The notes under the pieces were generated by a model. That model did not search any database, was not told the DNA's origin, and worked only from the letters and a program-made list of their open reading frames with translations. A DNA stretch of 64,000 nucleotides from the NCBI GenBank assembly GCA_963978895.1, contig OZ022238.1, positions 34,401,093 to 34,465,092 on the forward strand. The letters run 5' to 3'. A program made the translations under genes and the position numbers. The stretch is from Erpobdella octoculata. Its lineage: Eukaryota; Annelida; Clitellata; Hirudinida; Erpobdellidae. Below, piece by piece: positions 34,355-45,452 of this stretch. How positions within the stretch are numbered: the first letter of the stretch is position 1; every line of letters begins with the position of its first letter.

Positions 34355-34504
34355 AAAAGAGGGGGAAATGAAACGACCAGGAGCGGGAAAGCGACTGGGA
34401 ACGGGGAAGCGACCGGGAACGGGAAAGCGATCGTGAGCGGGAGAGCAAGCGAGGAAGGAAACAGGAACGAGAGAGAAAAACTTCAAACACCGGGTACCCC
34501 GCTT
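34355..34504 (+). mobile_element. Helitron 3' part, polypurine type
   Basis: GCGACCGGGAACGGGAAAGC-like blocks end in CACCGGGTACCCCGCTTA, a damaged version of the hairpin, spacer and CTAG terminus. Confidence 0.55.
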
Positions 34505-34823
34505 ATAGATTCTAAAAATGTCATGTTAAAAGAATTTTTTTGTAATAAATGAAAACCAGGCAAATCCAGAATTATAAGGGATTTGTGAAAGAAACCTGAG
34601 AAGAGAGACAAAATAGCAACAAGAAAACGCGGAACGCCGGCATCAGGAACATATCAAAGAACTGATAACAAGTTTTTCCACCCGGAAACCAGATGCAAAG
34701 GAAGACCTCCTTGACCACTTGCGGCAAAAAATAGAAAAGTTTACGGAAGGACGCAATTCAGGGTCACGACAATGATCTTCCAGAAAATCTCAAAACCGAA
34801 CTTCTCCGATCTCTGCTGGACAC

Positions 34824-36281
34824 CAGTGGCGTAGCCAGGTTTTAGCACCAGGGGGAGCGGTGAGCACATATAAAAGGCCCACTTACCAAAATAAAGAATT
34901 TCAATTAAATACATTGCATTTATTACATACGTATTTATTTTCGTATTTCAAAGAGAAATACTGGAACACCCAAAAGGTAGAAAAACAATATTATGCATTG
35001 TTTAGTAACAATTATAGTATATTATACAGTTTATATACTTACTCAGTGTAAACAAATTACAACAGTTTTTTTCGTCTGGGCTTCATTCTTGCAAAGTTAT
35101 CGATTACTTCGTTATAATCCACTTCACTAGCAAACTGTCTTTCGATCGTAATCAAGGCTAAACCTGACAACCTGTCCTCACCAATTGTAGAACGCACGTA
35201 CGATTTTATGAGTTTCAGTCGGCTGAAGGAACGTTCCGCACCAGCGCTGTTTATTGGCAAGGTCAGAAAAATACGGTACATTGTAAAAAGGCCAGGAAAA
35301 ATGGAGCACATGCCATTGGCGATCATGAATTTGAGCACATTGTTGATGGTCATTTCTTCGACACTAGAATTTTTTTCCTTCTTGATTATACCTAATATTT
35401 CCTTGTACATGTCTTTAAAGGAAAAAAACTCTTGCACAATTTCATCTCGACTTTCGATGACATCTGAGTAAATGTCTGCTAAAGATTCTAATCTTGTCAC
35501 ATTATCGTCATTGCTAAAATGCTTCGGATCTAAACAACTAAATTTGGAAGCAACATTTTGAAAATGTTCAAATCTTTTAGTTGTGCTATTTATAATGCAA
35601 TCGAGTGATACTATGTAGGTTTCAACTATGAATTTTTTTCGGGCATCAGATATTACATCATCCTCTGAAATTTCCTCGTGGAATCTCTTTCTTTTCCGAA
35701 TTCTTTGTTGCTTATACTCCGTTGTAATATCACATTTTTCAGCAAGTTTAGCTGCTTCATTCTCAAGACGTTCAGATTCAAATTCATCTCTCTGAAGCTG
35801 AAGGTTAATAGGTTATTATTTTGAGGGAGGATTATAGGATATATCTATAATAGTGCTATATGGAAGTTTGCTGCAAAGTTTCAGCCCAGCGACCTGAAGA
35901 TGTCGCACTATTATACTAATACAGAGCTCCATGCTTAAATATAATTTTGGCCTATTTAATGTAATCCCAGTGCAGCTGTCTAGCCTAGAGCCTACGGTTG
36001 CATGCATGCATGACATCAGCATCTGATCTGAGATTGCTGTTGAGTAACACAAGACTGTAGAGTCACACAATACAGTCATGTATGATAGAAAATCTGTTAC
36101 TGCTTATTTGCTGATAATTAATCAACATACCCGGTTGGGATTTTAACAGATTTTTGACAGCCCTAAATTTAATAAAATATTAATTTTTAATTCTTGAGAA
36201 GGCCAAAAAGGCCCCACTTTTTGGAAAATGGTCTCAGGGGGAGCGGCTGCTCCCCCTGCTCCCCCCCTAGCTACGCCACTG
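34824..36281 (-). mobile_element. hAT element with exact 8-bp duplication
   Basis: Termini CAGTGGCGTAGCCAG and CTAGCTACGCCACTG, with CTGGACAC duplicated exactly (34816-34823, 36282-36289). On the - strand, 35057-35500 encodes the hAT dimerisation domain (PINSAGAERSFSRLKLIKSY). The frame is open back to the duplicated region near 35800 with only some damage. It is inserted in a gypsy relic. Confidence 0.92.
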
Positions 36282-36349
36282 CTGGACACATCTACTTATT
36301 CAACTTTCTACATTCGAATTGCACCTTTACTTTCTAATAAACTTTTTTT

Positions 36350-36866
36350 ACACGGGCACATGTATCTCGTGAAAGTGGATGCGTTTTCAAATGGCCAGAA
36401 ATAGTGGAAATGACATCCAGTACCACAAAAAACACCATAAGTGTGCTACAACGACTTTTTGCCCAATTTGGGTTGCTTGAAACAATTTGGGTTGCTTGAA
36501 ACAATTTGGGTTGCTTGAAACAATTGTCAGTGACAACGGGACACAAGTTTTCTACTTTGGCTGTTTTTCAGGAATAGGTGCTGTAGAGAAAGCGCGTTTC
36601 ATCCGCAATCCAATGGTCAAGCCGAACGATTCGTAGACATTTTTAAAGGGGCTTTGATGAAACTAAAGGATGAAGGCACAGACAAAGAATCATTACAAAT
36701 GTTTCTATTCAGCTATAGGACAACTCCGTGCACCTCATCACCTAACGGTCGCCCTCCAGCTGAAAATTTTCTCGGCAGAATACTGCGCTCTATATTAACT
36801 GAGTTACACCCTCAAACTATTAACTCATGGATTAAAATGAATTATGGCGCGAGCACTCCACGCTAG
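36350..36866 (+). pseudogene. Ty3/gypsy integrase core relic
   Basis: Pieces of an integrase catalytic core are readable in shifting frames. YLVKVDAFS and PEIVEMTSST (about 36360-36420) are separated by a one-base slip, and VSDNGTQV (about 36528-36550) carries the second catalytic Asp. FHPQSNGQAERFVDIFK (about 36600-36650) carries the catalytic Glu, and FSYRTTPCTSSPNGRPPAE follows. A 22-bp unit (AATTTGGGTTGCTTGAAACA) is present three times at about 36468-36528 and disrupts the frame. Sequence at 34560-34815, left of the hAT, probably belongs to the same element. Confidence 0.7.
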
Positions 36867-37210
36867 TAATCTTAGTCATAACGATTTTTGATAAGATACA
36901 AAGAAAAAAAATTATTTTTTATTTTTTGGTGCACTTTTCACACATAAATAAAAGCGTTTTTGAAAAAGTTTTTTTTTCGCATTATTATTCTGCTTGACAC
37001 CAGTATTAGAAAGCTTCAATAAACAAATTGTGCAGCTGTACAAGTATTGTCGAATGACAACTTTAAAAATTTTGTTTTTGATCAAAACCTTTTTTAGGTG
37101 GTAAATGCTCATCATGCCAAATTTCGTACAGATCTCTTCATTGGTTTGGAGTTATAAAGTAACAAACGCTTCCTTTGTGCTTTATATATTAGATTTAGGG
37201 ACCCTCCTTG
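36867..37210. repeat. diverged Helitron-like sequence
   Basis: A stretch such as CTCTTCATTGGTTTGGAGTT...TTGTGCTTTATATATTAGA parallels sequence at about 52800-52925 beside a Helitron terminus. Ends are not defined here. Confidence 0.35.
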
Positions 37211-37425
37211 TTAATATATCACTCAATATTTTGGTGCACTTTTTTATGTGTTTAGTTATAAAGCAATGAATACGTGTCTGTTTCGTCAGTGGCTCTGTTT
37301 ATTGGCAATTTCTTAAATAAAGCACAGACAAATGAAATTTTATATATGGAGTACAATCAAATTTTTAAACAATCTTTTGTTTTAAAAATAGTTTTCATCG
37401 CCACAATGAATCAAAACAAATTCAT

Positions 37426-37431
37426 TTTATT
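37426..37431 (-). terminator. AATAAA polyadenylation signal of the RGWamide gene
   Basis: On the - strand AATAAA lies about 110 bp beyond the stop codon of the peptide precursor, the first canonical signal downstream. Confidence 0.5.
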
Positions 37432-37539
37432 AAATCAGAATTGAACAATGTATCGAACTGTTACAATTTTAATAAATAATTTAATTATATCTTCAAGAAT
37501 GCGTTAATCATTCCAAGCTAAAATATATTTTCATTTTTT

Positions 37540-37914
37540 TTATTTTCCCCATCCTCTCCTTTTAAAAATTCGTTCCAAATTTCGTTTACCCCAACCTCTT
37601 CTTTTTTCAATGAGAGGACACGGCTCTTCTCCGCATCCCGTCGTGGTCCATGCGTTTCCAGCACTCGAAGAAGGTCTGTGATCGTTTGCAGAAGATGTTG
37701 ATTCGTGATCGCGTTGAGAATAAAAATATTTTCCACCGTCTGATTCTAAATGTTGACGCTTGCCCCAGCCTCGTCGCTTTTCTGGAAAACGCTGAAGCAG
37801 TTCTTCATCTTGGTAATTTTCCAACTCTGTCTGTTCATCATAGGCCCAGATTACTGACTGGATTATAAAAAACAAAACCGCTAGAGAAAATACATGAAAA
37901 GTAACTTTCTCCAT
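37540..37914 (-). CDS. RGWamide-type neuropeptide precursor
   Basis: A 124-residue secreted precursor in one exon. Residues 1-24 form a signal peptide (MEKVTFHV, then a hydrophobic core, cut after about Ala24). Three identical RGWGK units follow dibasic KR sites: residues 46-53, 104-111 and 118-124. Prohormone-convertase cleavage and Gly amidation would release RGW-amide; cleavage after the third basic residue would give GW-amide. Spacers include a Cys pair (C94, C99) and NLERIF (112-117). The three repeats use different synonymous codons (Gly GGC, GGT, GGA), so selection holds the peptide. The last copy ends GK-stop, lacking the second Arg, which carboxypeptidase trimming tolerates. A TATA box lies about 50 bp upstream. 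RGWamide is known to me from annelid larval peptidomes; the receptor is not given by this sequence. Confidence 0.9.
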   Translation of the reverse strand: MEKVTFHVFSLAVLFFIIQSVIWAYDEQTELENYQDEELLQRFPEKRRGWGKRQHLESDGGKYFYSQRDHESTSSANDHRPSSSAGNAWTTTGCGEEPCPLIEKRRGWGKRNLERIFKRRGWGK

Positions 37915-37961
37915 TTGTTGTCAAAGCTTAAAACGACGATGAATGTTTCTCAACCGGTCAG

Positions 37962-37969
37962 TATTTATA
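37962..37969 (-). promoter_or_regulatory. TATA box of the RGWamide precursor gene
   Basis: TATAAATA on the - strand, 48 bp before the ATG. A start about 30 bp downstream, near 37935, would leave a 5' UTR of about 20 nt. Confidence 0.7.
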
Positions 37970-37979
37970 GAAAAATTTC

Positions 37980-38790
37980 CAATTAACTAACACGTTTTAA
38001 ATGCAAGAAAGCTTCAAATTCCCAGTAGATTGTGAAAAGAAATTAGTCGTAACATTTAATTTGCATTTAATCAGCAAGGCAGAGCGCATGCATGCGAGAT
38101 CACTTTTATGGGCTATATATTTAAGTCAAAAATTAAACGTGAATTTTTTCAAAAATGTTGTAATAAAGTCAATACAGAGGTATTGAAGGTTACAGCAAAT
38201 CATTCACAAGTGTTATTATAATAGAAAAAGCTTTAATTAATAGAAAAAAAATCAGCACTTTAAGAAAATGTGACAACTAAATTGAATGTTTTCTAAAAAT
38301 TCAACCTTTAACAAAACGATTAACAAAAAAACCTTAAAATTTGGATGGAGAAATGTTTGTGTGTTTGTATATGTGTGTTTTTAATATATAAAACAGCTCA
38401 GGTAAAGAATGACAGCCTGGATAAAACCATGTGATGATACTATATATAGATAAGGATAATACCTACCTGTCATCTCCACCATTACCGTTTATTAATGAAA
38501 CTCTACTGCAGAGACATTGCACAGTGACACTCGTTAACGAGTTTTTGTAATTTGTAATACAAGTTTTCTTAAATACAAATCTTTTTTTTATAATTGTCTT
38601 TCCAGATTTTGTAAGAGGGACAAAAGGAAAATAAAACCTTGACTGAACAGCCATCGTGGGCTGGTAGAAGTAGAAAACACTGCCTAGATATGTATTTTTT
38701 TCTTTTTCACACACACAAACTTATTTTTCACGTTGGCAGTTTATTTTGATTGTTCTTTAACTTGTCAGCATCTCTCTCTTTCTCTTCTCT
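37980..38790. other. no gene recognised
   Basis: AT-rich DNA upstream of the peptide gene. It may contain its enhancers; no repeats or frames with family similarity were seen. Confidence 0.45.
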
Positions 38791-39143
38791 TATCAGTAGG
38801 AGAGACTAGTGCTGAATGGACCTTTGGTTTAAAAATTTCAATTTTCATCTGATTACATCAAAATTTTAACTATATTTTGCTTTTAGACAGATGTACATGC
38901 TTACTTCTTGTTGCAAGAAAATATTGAGGTCAAGACGTCTAAAAGTTCTGTCATAGGTTTTTCGTAAAAAAAGTAATTTTTTGGTCTTCAAATTTTGTCA
39001 AATTACTTATCACAGAGACAAAATAATTTTTTTATTTAAGGCAGAAATATTCATCAGCGTTTCTAAAATTATTATGCACATTAATTTGTACTTAATTCAA
39101 TCCCAGATTTTTGTTACGGTGTCAAATGACTAGGACTAACGTT

Positions 39144-39255
39144 GTACTGAATGGACCACCTTACATGGTACTTAATGGACCACCTTATATGGTAGTGAAT
39201 GGACCACCTTACATGGTAGTGAATGGACCACCTTACATGGTACTGAATGGACCGG
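39144..39255. repeat. 24-bp direct repeats in the pogo-like element
   Basis: About five copies of GTACTGAATGGACCACCTTACATG with few changes. The core equals the transposon terminal motif, so they may be transposase binding sites. Confidence 0.85.
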
Positions 39256-39344
39256 TTAATTCATTACTGAGTTATTACTGATTATAGTTGCAGTTACAAT
39301 AGTGATCAAGCACTCATCCAGGAGTTAGTGTTGGGCATGTGTAT

Positions 39345-39690
39345 TAGGAATGGGACGGATCCGAAAATTTGAGATCCGCGGATCCGAATCCGAATCTTAA
39401 TGCTGGATCCGTACGGATCCGAATCAAAGTAGCAAGCATTTAGAATTAAATAAATGCTTAAATTTAATATATTTTATAAAAAATTTATAATCATACATAA
39501 GTTTAGAAGTATTGACTAAAAGTTACGCATCCATTTATATAAATAATAAATTAATATATATAAGTACGAGTAGTCTAAGAGTTTTAAAAAGAACATTAAT
39601 TTTAGAACCGTTTAGACCGAATCTTCAGTGTTGGATTTGGCTGATCCGAATCTTTTCCGAATCCAGGGATTCGGAACCGTCGCATTCCTA
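39345..39690. mobile_element. hAT MITE, 346 bp, exact 8-bp duplication
   Basis: Termini TAGGAATGGGACGG and CCGTCGCATTCCTA are inverted repeats. ATGTGTAT (39337-39344, 39691-39698) is an exact 8-bp duplication. Both ends carry repeated GGATCCGAATCC-like blocks. It is nested in the pogo-like element. Confidence 0.9.
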
Positions 39691-40822
39691 ATGTGTATCA
39701 GACAAAATATAAAAGTGAGACAAGGAACATCTGGAAATGCGGCGAAACAGAAGTGAAAACTGAGCAAGTTCCAGAACATGTCATAGCAGGCAGAAGCGAT
39801 CGCTAAGTGGTAGCAATGACTCGACGGTGACAAGTGATGAACAGGAAACACTCGTTGCCATTTATAATGCAATAAATCTTGTGGGTGCTTATAATAACAT
39901 CATTTTACATCATTCCACGAGCCAATTTTAAAAACCTTTTGCGAAATGAACCACCGTGATGCACAAGTCGCTTAATCAACCAGCTGGGTAGTGAAAAAAA
40001 ATTTTTCAAGTGATTCCAACATTGCTCGTAAAACAACAATAACCATTTTTATTAATATTGAATAACCACGAGATTTCATTTGTCATAATGATAGGTTCTC
40101 CAGTTGTCCAGTTAAATGTAGTTCTGTAGAGGTTTGACATTTTTGTTCAATTAAATGCATTAAAATCGTTTAATGTGATTATTTGGTGTGGTAGAAATTA
40201 AAATTGTTGCAGTTTGTCATGTCAAACTATGCATTATTATAAGTTTAATATTTTTATAAGCAATTTACATCGATTTATAGAACGGTCCATTCAGTATTTT
40301 TTTTTTTATAATAGTTTATAGTCCTTTACACCAAGTGTTTTAAGACTGAAACGCCTGTGTCAGAAGCACCTAAGTACTTCCAGTTGTAGATCATAATTTG
40401 ATCCTTGTAACCTTTTCCTCCTCCTTTCTCCAGGTTTGGGACTGGCTTGCAAAAGCAAGGCGGAGTTAATCCATTCAGTGCATGGGGTGGTCCATTCATT
40501 ACGACCATGACGTACTGAATAGACCACCTAAGTTTCAGAAGTGAGTTCACAAAAATGTTGTTTTTATTAATAACCCGATTTGTAAAATTTATTTAAATTT
40601 TACTATTTGTTTCTACATGTATCAGCCTTACATTTGTCATTATTATATTTGAAAAATCTATGTAAATAAATTTATTGTGAATTTTTAAGCGCATGTCATG
40701 AAATTGTGGTCCATTCACTACCAGTCTCCCCTAGTTCCTCCGATCGTAACACCATTCTCGGACAATTAGTTCGAGACTCCACGCCCCGCCGCGTGTTTAA
40801 ATTTTCAAATTTTATAGAATAA

Positions 40823-41114
40823 CTAGAAGTAGCCCGTCAAAAATGACGGTTTTTTGTGGTTTTTATCGAACTGTCAGATGTTAAATAAAGAACATTTTCC
40901 TTCTCTACCATTATTAAATGCTATGGATCGAACCTGGTTCAAGCACATTAAAATCACTAAATTTCATGCCATGCCTTCGTAAGACAGCTTCAATATCTAG
41001 CTATGTTTTCTTTTGAACAATAAATCCATAATTATATTTGATACAATTGTATAACCTCTTGCATAATAATCGATTCCCCTACGTTTCCTTTCCGTACGTT
41101 TCGTCTGCGTACTA
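40823..41114 (-). mobile_element. Helitron 3' end and adjoining interior
   Basis: On the - strand: hairpin CCGTCATTTTTGACGG, 7 nt, CTAG, then T. The adjoining sequence continues into CGTTTCC/CGTCTCC repeats, which resume beyond the hAT nest (45268-45430), so the Helitron was later split by that hAT insertion. Its 5' end is not found. Confidence 0.7.
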
Positions 41115-41182
41115 TTCGTCTCCAGGCCCGTAGCTAGCGAGGGAGCTGGGAGGCTGCAGCCCCCCCCCCCAAAAGGCTCCTC

Positions 41183-42414
41183 TTTCCCAATGGGCACACT
41201 GGGCACATGCCCAGGGTCCCGTGATTGATAGAGGCCCCCTCAGATCAAATATAAAGTCTCTATTTCCTGTCCGATCACCAAAACGATAACCAATATTAAT
41301 TACCAAAAAACTTATATAATACGAAGAAATCGAACCTAAATTACATTTATTATTTTTCAATTATTAGTTGATTAAGTTCGTATAAGAATATCAGTAAACG
41401 TTTTGATTTATTTTGTCACTTGAAAACTCTGAATTCTGAAGAATTGAGACAAAATTGCAAAAAATTTGCTGAATTTTACCATGAAGACGTTAATGAGAAA
41501 GAGTTAGAAATTGAATGTTTGCATTTAAAAGAATACTTGAAAATTGTTGACAGTGAAAATAAGGATTGTATATTAACAAGTAAATTAAAAACGAATTTTT
41601 AAAACCAATGCTCTTATATGTAATTAAAACACAAATTTTGCAATCAATTTTTTCTTATATTACTCTTTTATTTTATATTAAAGTCGAAATATCTTAATTA
41701 TATCGAAATATCGAAATTAATTAAAATTAACTAAATTAATTGACTTATTGTAAAACTAATAATTGAATATTGCATTGTCTTCTATTTTGAGCATGTATGC
41801 AAAATTTGAAAAAAATCTATCATCAGGAAGTGACTCAAAAATTGATTGCAAGATTTGAAACAGACAGAGAAACAAACAGACAGACAGAGAAACAAACAGA
41901 CAGACAGAGAAACAGAGACGACGAGTTAATAAAAGCATTGGTAAAAATATATCAACTTTTGAAAGAAAACAAAATTGAAGACACATTTCCAAATATAGAA
42001 ATCGCATTGAGAATCTTTTTAAGCATGATGTTAACTAACTGCAGTGGGGAACGCTCCTTCTCCAAATAAAAAAGAAGTAAAAATGAATTGAGAAGTTCAA
42101 TGCTTCAAGAGAGATTTGTCGCTGATGTCCATAGAATCTTATGTGCTAAAAAGCATAGATTTTGAAGAAGTGATTAACGATTTTGCCCATCTGAGATCTA
42201 GAAGGGTTCCTCTTCAAATAACATAGATTTTTAAGCACTAACCTGTAAAGGCTAAAAGAAGTACTTTTGTGTGTTTGTTTGGTTAATAAAAATAAATAGT
42301 TAACCTTGTTTTAACTTGTTTATCTACTTTCTTTGTCTATTCTAACAAAATAGTGTTCTGTCAAAGTCATTATCCTAATGTGCCCAGGGCCCCCAATAAG
42401 TTAAAAACGGCCCT
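41183..42414 (+). mobile_element. nested hAT element A
   Basis: Bounded by GGCTCCTC (41175-41182) and GGCTCCCC (42415-42422), an 8-bp duplication with one mismatch. Subterminal TGGGCACAT and GCCCAGGG blocks occur at both ends in inverse orientation. Inside, frames at 41420-41602 and 41797-42069 give hAT C-terminal pieces (MLTNCSGERSFSK), interrupted by stops. A short CAGACAGAGAAACAAA repeat lies at about 41866-41925. Confidence 0.65.
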
Positions 42415-42774
42415 GGCTCCCCACTGGAATTTTTGGCAGGTTTTTTCACCTTATTTAACTTAAGCCAGCCAATTGATGAAGTTACGATTCGCAATTTAAA
42501 TATAAATGTATTAAATAAAGTAAAATAAAAATAAATGAATAAATAAAGATAAAGTTAAATATAAAGTTAATAATAATAATTTGGGATTCAAATAATTGTC
42601 TTGGCAATGATCAAACCACATTATAATGAAATGCACTTTTTAGTTTAGTTTCTCATTTCAAGCTACTACACATCCATTCATGTCTTAGGTGGCTGGACCT
42701 AGTTTTACAATACTGTAATAACTTCAATCTTACAGTTTTAGAACAGAGAAAGAAGCTAATTCAGCTTAGCTGAC

Positions 42775-44185
42775 CGGTGGCGTAGCTAAGGGGGCGGGGG
42801 TGGACCGCCCCGGGTGACAGCATAAGAAGGGGTGACACAATGCGTGCTCTAAAAAAAATTTCATCCAGCTAAGGTGAGAAAATAATCAAAAAATAGAATT
42901 CATTCATCATATATTATGTGATTGCACGGTGCGGATTTAGCAGCAGGCCGGGGGGGGGGGCGACTCGACCCCACGCCCATGTAGAGTTAAAAAGCACTCC
43001 CAGCTTTTTGTCTTCAATTAAAATGAGATCTACCATTTTAGCCTGGAGCAACTTTTTTAATTTCATTTCTATCACAACCGTCATTTGTCAACTTTATTTC
43101 CTTTTTTCATTGCTGATGAAAATCTTAACAACAAATGCGACTTTTCTTTCTTATATTTCTGGGGTGTTGTTCTACAAGAAGTAAACAAAGCACAGAAGTG
43201 CATGCAAAAACCAGGTATTACTCTGGACATGGTTGCAACAAAACTAAGAGCTTTGAAGATCTTTTTGGAAGAGCAGCGTACAAAGGTTGTTGACAACGCC
43301 ATCCAGCAGGCACTTGCGAAATGTGAAGAACTTGATATTTCTACGGAGAAAAGAATCGTAAGGATGAGAAAAATGCCAGGAAAAGAGGCAAGAGATGCTG
43401 GATTGTCATGGCAGCATGAGACCAAGAGAGCAATGTTAGTGTCTGGACCGTTTTTATATCGAGTTGGTTACCAGAGAAAAGGCAGTGAATGACATTTTGC
43501 TGACTTTTTGTGCCGTTCAGCCAGACCATATTATTTGTGCTAACGACGAAAAAATACAGTTGTCTGTTGCCAAGCTCACAGCCGTGTACGATGAGCTGTC
43601 TGAAGAAGACCTTTGTTTAGAAATTCCATGTTTAAGGCGACACCTACAAGCAGCCAAAATAAACTTAGAAGCTGAGCACTGGCCTGTACTGCGTTTCCTA
43701 CAGTTTATCATCAAGTGGGACTTTGTTGAGTCATTACCATATCTTACACTGCCTCTAAGATTTTTTTCTGACATTATGTGTTTCTGTGGCATCGTGTGAA
43801 AGAAGTTTCTCCAAAATGAAACTTATAAAAAATTACCTCCGTTACATTCATGAGCCAGTCGAGATTGTCAGATCTGGCTGTTTTGTCCATTGAAAACGAG
43901 CTTGCGAGACAGACAGATTTTGACGATGTCATTGACCTGTTTGCCACAATGAAAACAAGAAGACATTCATTCTAGGACTATTGTTTTGTGCATTGCCATT
44001 GCCGTATTTGTATTTAGATGTTTTGAAAGTAAACAGTAGAGTTAAGTACTAAGTAGACTAGTAGAGGTAGAGCATGTATAACAATTTAACTTCAGTTAAC
44101 CATTCAGAATAGGTTGATGGGGGGCTCATTGGGGTGACATTTCAGCGAACCGCCCTGGGTGACGTTTACTCTAGCTACGCCACTG
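42775..44185 (+). mobile_element. nested hAT element B, exact 8-bp duplication
   Basis: Termini CGGTGGCGTAGCTA and TAGCTACGCCACTG, with TAGCTGAC duplicated exactly (42767-42774, 44186-44193). Decayed transposase frames lie at 43085-43492 and 43464-43799, then a register change leads into the dimerisation motif CERSFSKMKLIKNY (about 43797-43840). The terminus matches the 34824-36281 family. Confidence 0.92.
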
Positions 44186-45452
44186 TAGCTGACAAACTTT
44201 GGCTTCTGATTTTTGAAAGGCTCTCAATAATTCAAACTATTTTCATAATTTAGTATTTTTTACAAACTTTTATTTAAGTTACAATCTCTGTTTGTGTGTG
44301 TGTGTGTGTGGCTTTCTCTGTACTCAAATCTTGCAAGTAAAATTTAAACAGCTTTTTGACTAGCTAAAAAGCTGAAACTTTCAGCATAGCTTTATTTTGG
44401 ATGACAATACATGATTCAATTAAAAAAAACAACTTAATTTAAACATCTTTCGTATTTCTAAATCGAGTTTATTTGAAATTAAAGTTTGTGTTTAAAAACT
44501 CGTTTTTTACTTTACCTGTTAGTGCTAGTCTGACAGTGGAATACTATTAACCTCAATATTGCTAAACGGATTAATTCAAAGAAACAATTTAAGGCTTACT
44601 GTCAACAATATAAGTATAATGATATACTTGATATATAATTTAATCTTTTATTTAGATTGTATAGAAACTGATGACAAGTTTTATGTCTAACACATAAATG
44701 ATGCGTAGTAACTTAAAATAAGAAAGCTAAACTAAATAGTACATTTTATTATAATGTGATTTCATCTTTGTCAAGACAAATATTTAAATCCGATTTTAAT
44801 TTATTGATTTCTTGGCATTTGATACAGATGTACAAGTTTTCAACAAAAATAAAATAAGGAAGTTATTGTATTGTGGACTATAACGGTTGTCTTAATCAAT
44901 AATTAAATTTGGACAATTTGATTCAGTGCTGTCATCTCAGTGGTGTGCCATGCACACATCAAAAATCAGGATTGTGGATAACAACAAGCATACTGTAATT
45001 TGACAAAATTGCCTGTGAAATTTGTTAATTTTTGTTATTACGAGCAACAATACTGCAACTCTTAGAAACCCTAAAATCCCATAATAAGATATCCAAAATT
45101 GGATGCCATTTTGTGCCAAATGCTACAAAATGCTTTGGCGAATCTCCTTATCGTGAGGGGCTTCGCACCTTCGGCGCTCGCGCTTAGGCTTTGGTGCCCT
45201 CGTTCGTCAGTAGCCCCCTTACTACTTTTCATAGCCCCCCACTCTCTAAATCCTGCATACGGGCCTGTTCGTCTCCTACGCACTACTCTTCGTCTCCGCG
45301 TACCATTCGTCTCCTTATTGTTCGTCTCGCTATGCTTCGTCTCCATCGATTTATTAGCCCTGCTTACTATTCGTCTCATTACTGTTCGTCGCTTTAAGTT
45401 TTGTCTCCAGCGTTGTTGAACGACGCATGCTTGCATGCCACCTCATCATATA

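Larger units (their letters stand above)
38799..40731. mobile_element. pogo-like non-autonomous element with TA targets
   Basis: The left end GGAGAGACTAGTGCTGAATG and the right end CACTACCAGTCTCCCC are inverted repeats of about 26 bp, each bordered by TA. The terminal motif CTGAATGGACC recurs internally as a direct repeat (39144-39255) and near the right side (40270, 40475, 40500). It resembles the pogo element at 6094-11889. No transposase remains. Confidence 0.7.
41123..45267 (+). mobile_element. hAT element hosting two further hAT elements
   Basis: Termini CAGGCCCGTAGC and ATACGGGCCTG, with TTCGTCTC duplicated exactly (41115-41122, 45268-45275). It is the same family as 18425-20391, in opposite orientation: matching pieces include the 44937-45119 stretch and the AATTTTTGGCAGGTTTTTT block next to the left end. 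Its own transposase is not readable; two younger hATs occupy the left and central parts. Confidence 0.9.

Noticed and set aside
38463..38714. 83-residue - strand frame near the peptide gene
   Set aside because: No signal peptide, domain or repeat pattern; composition as expected for AT-rich random frames.
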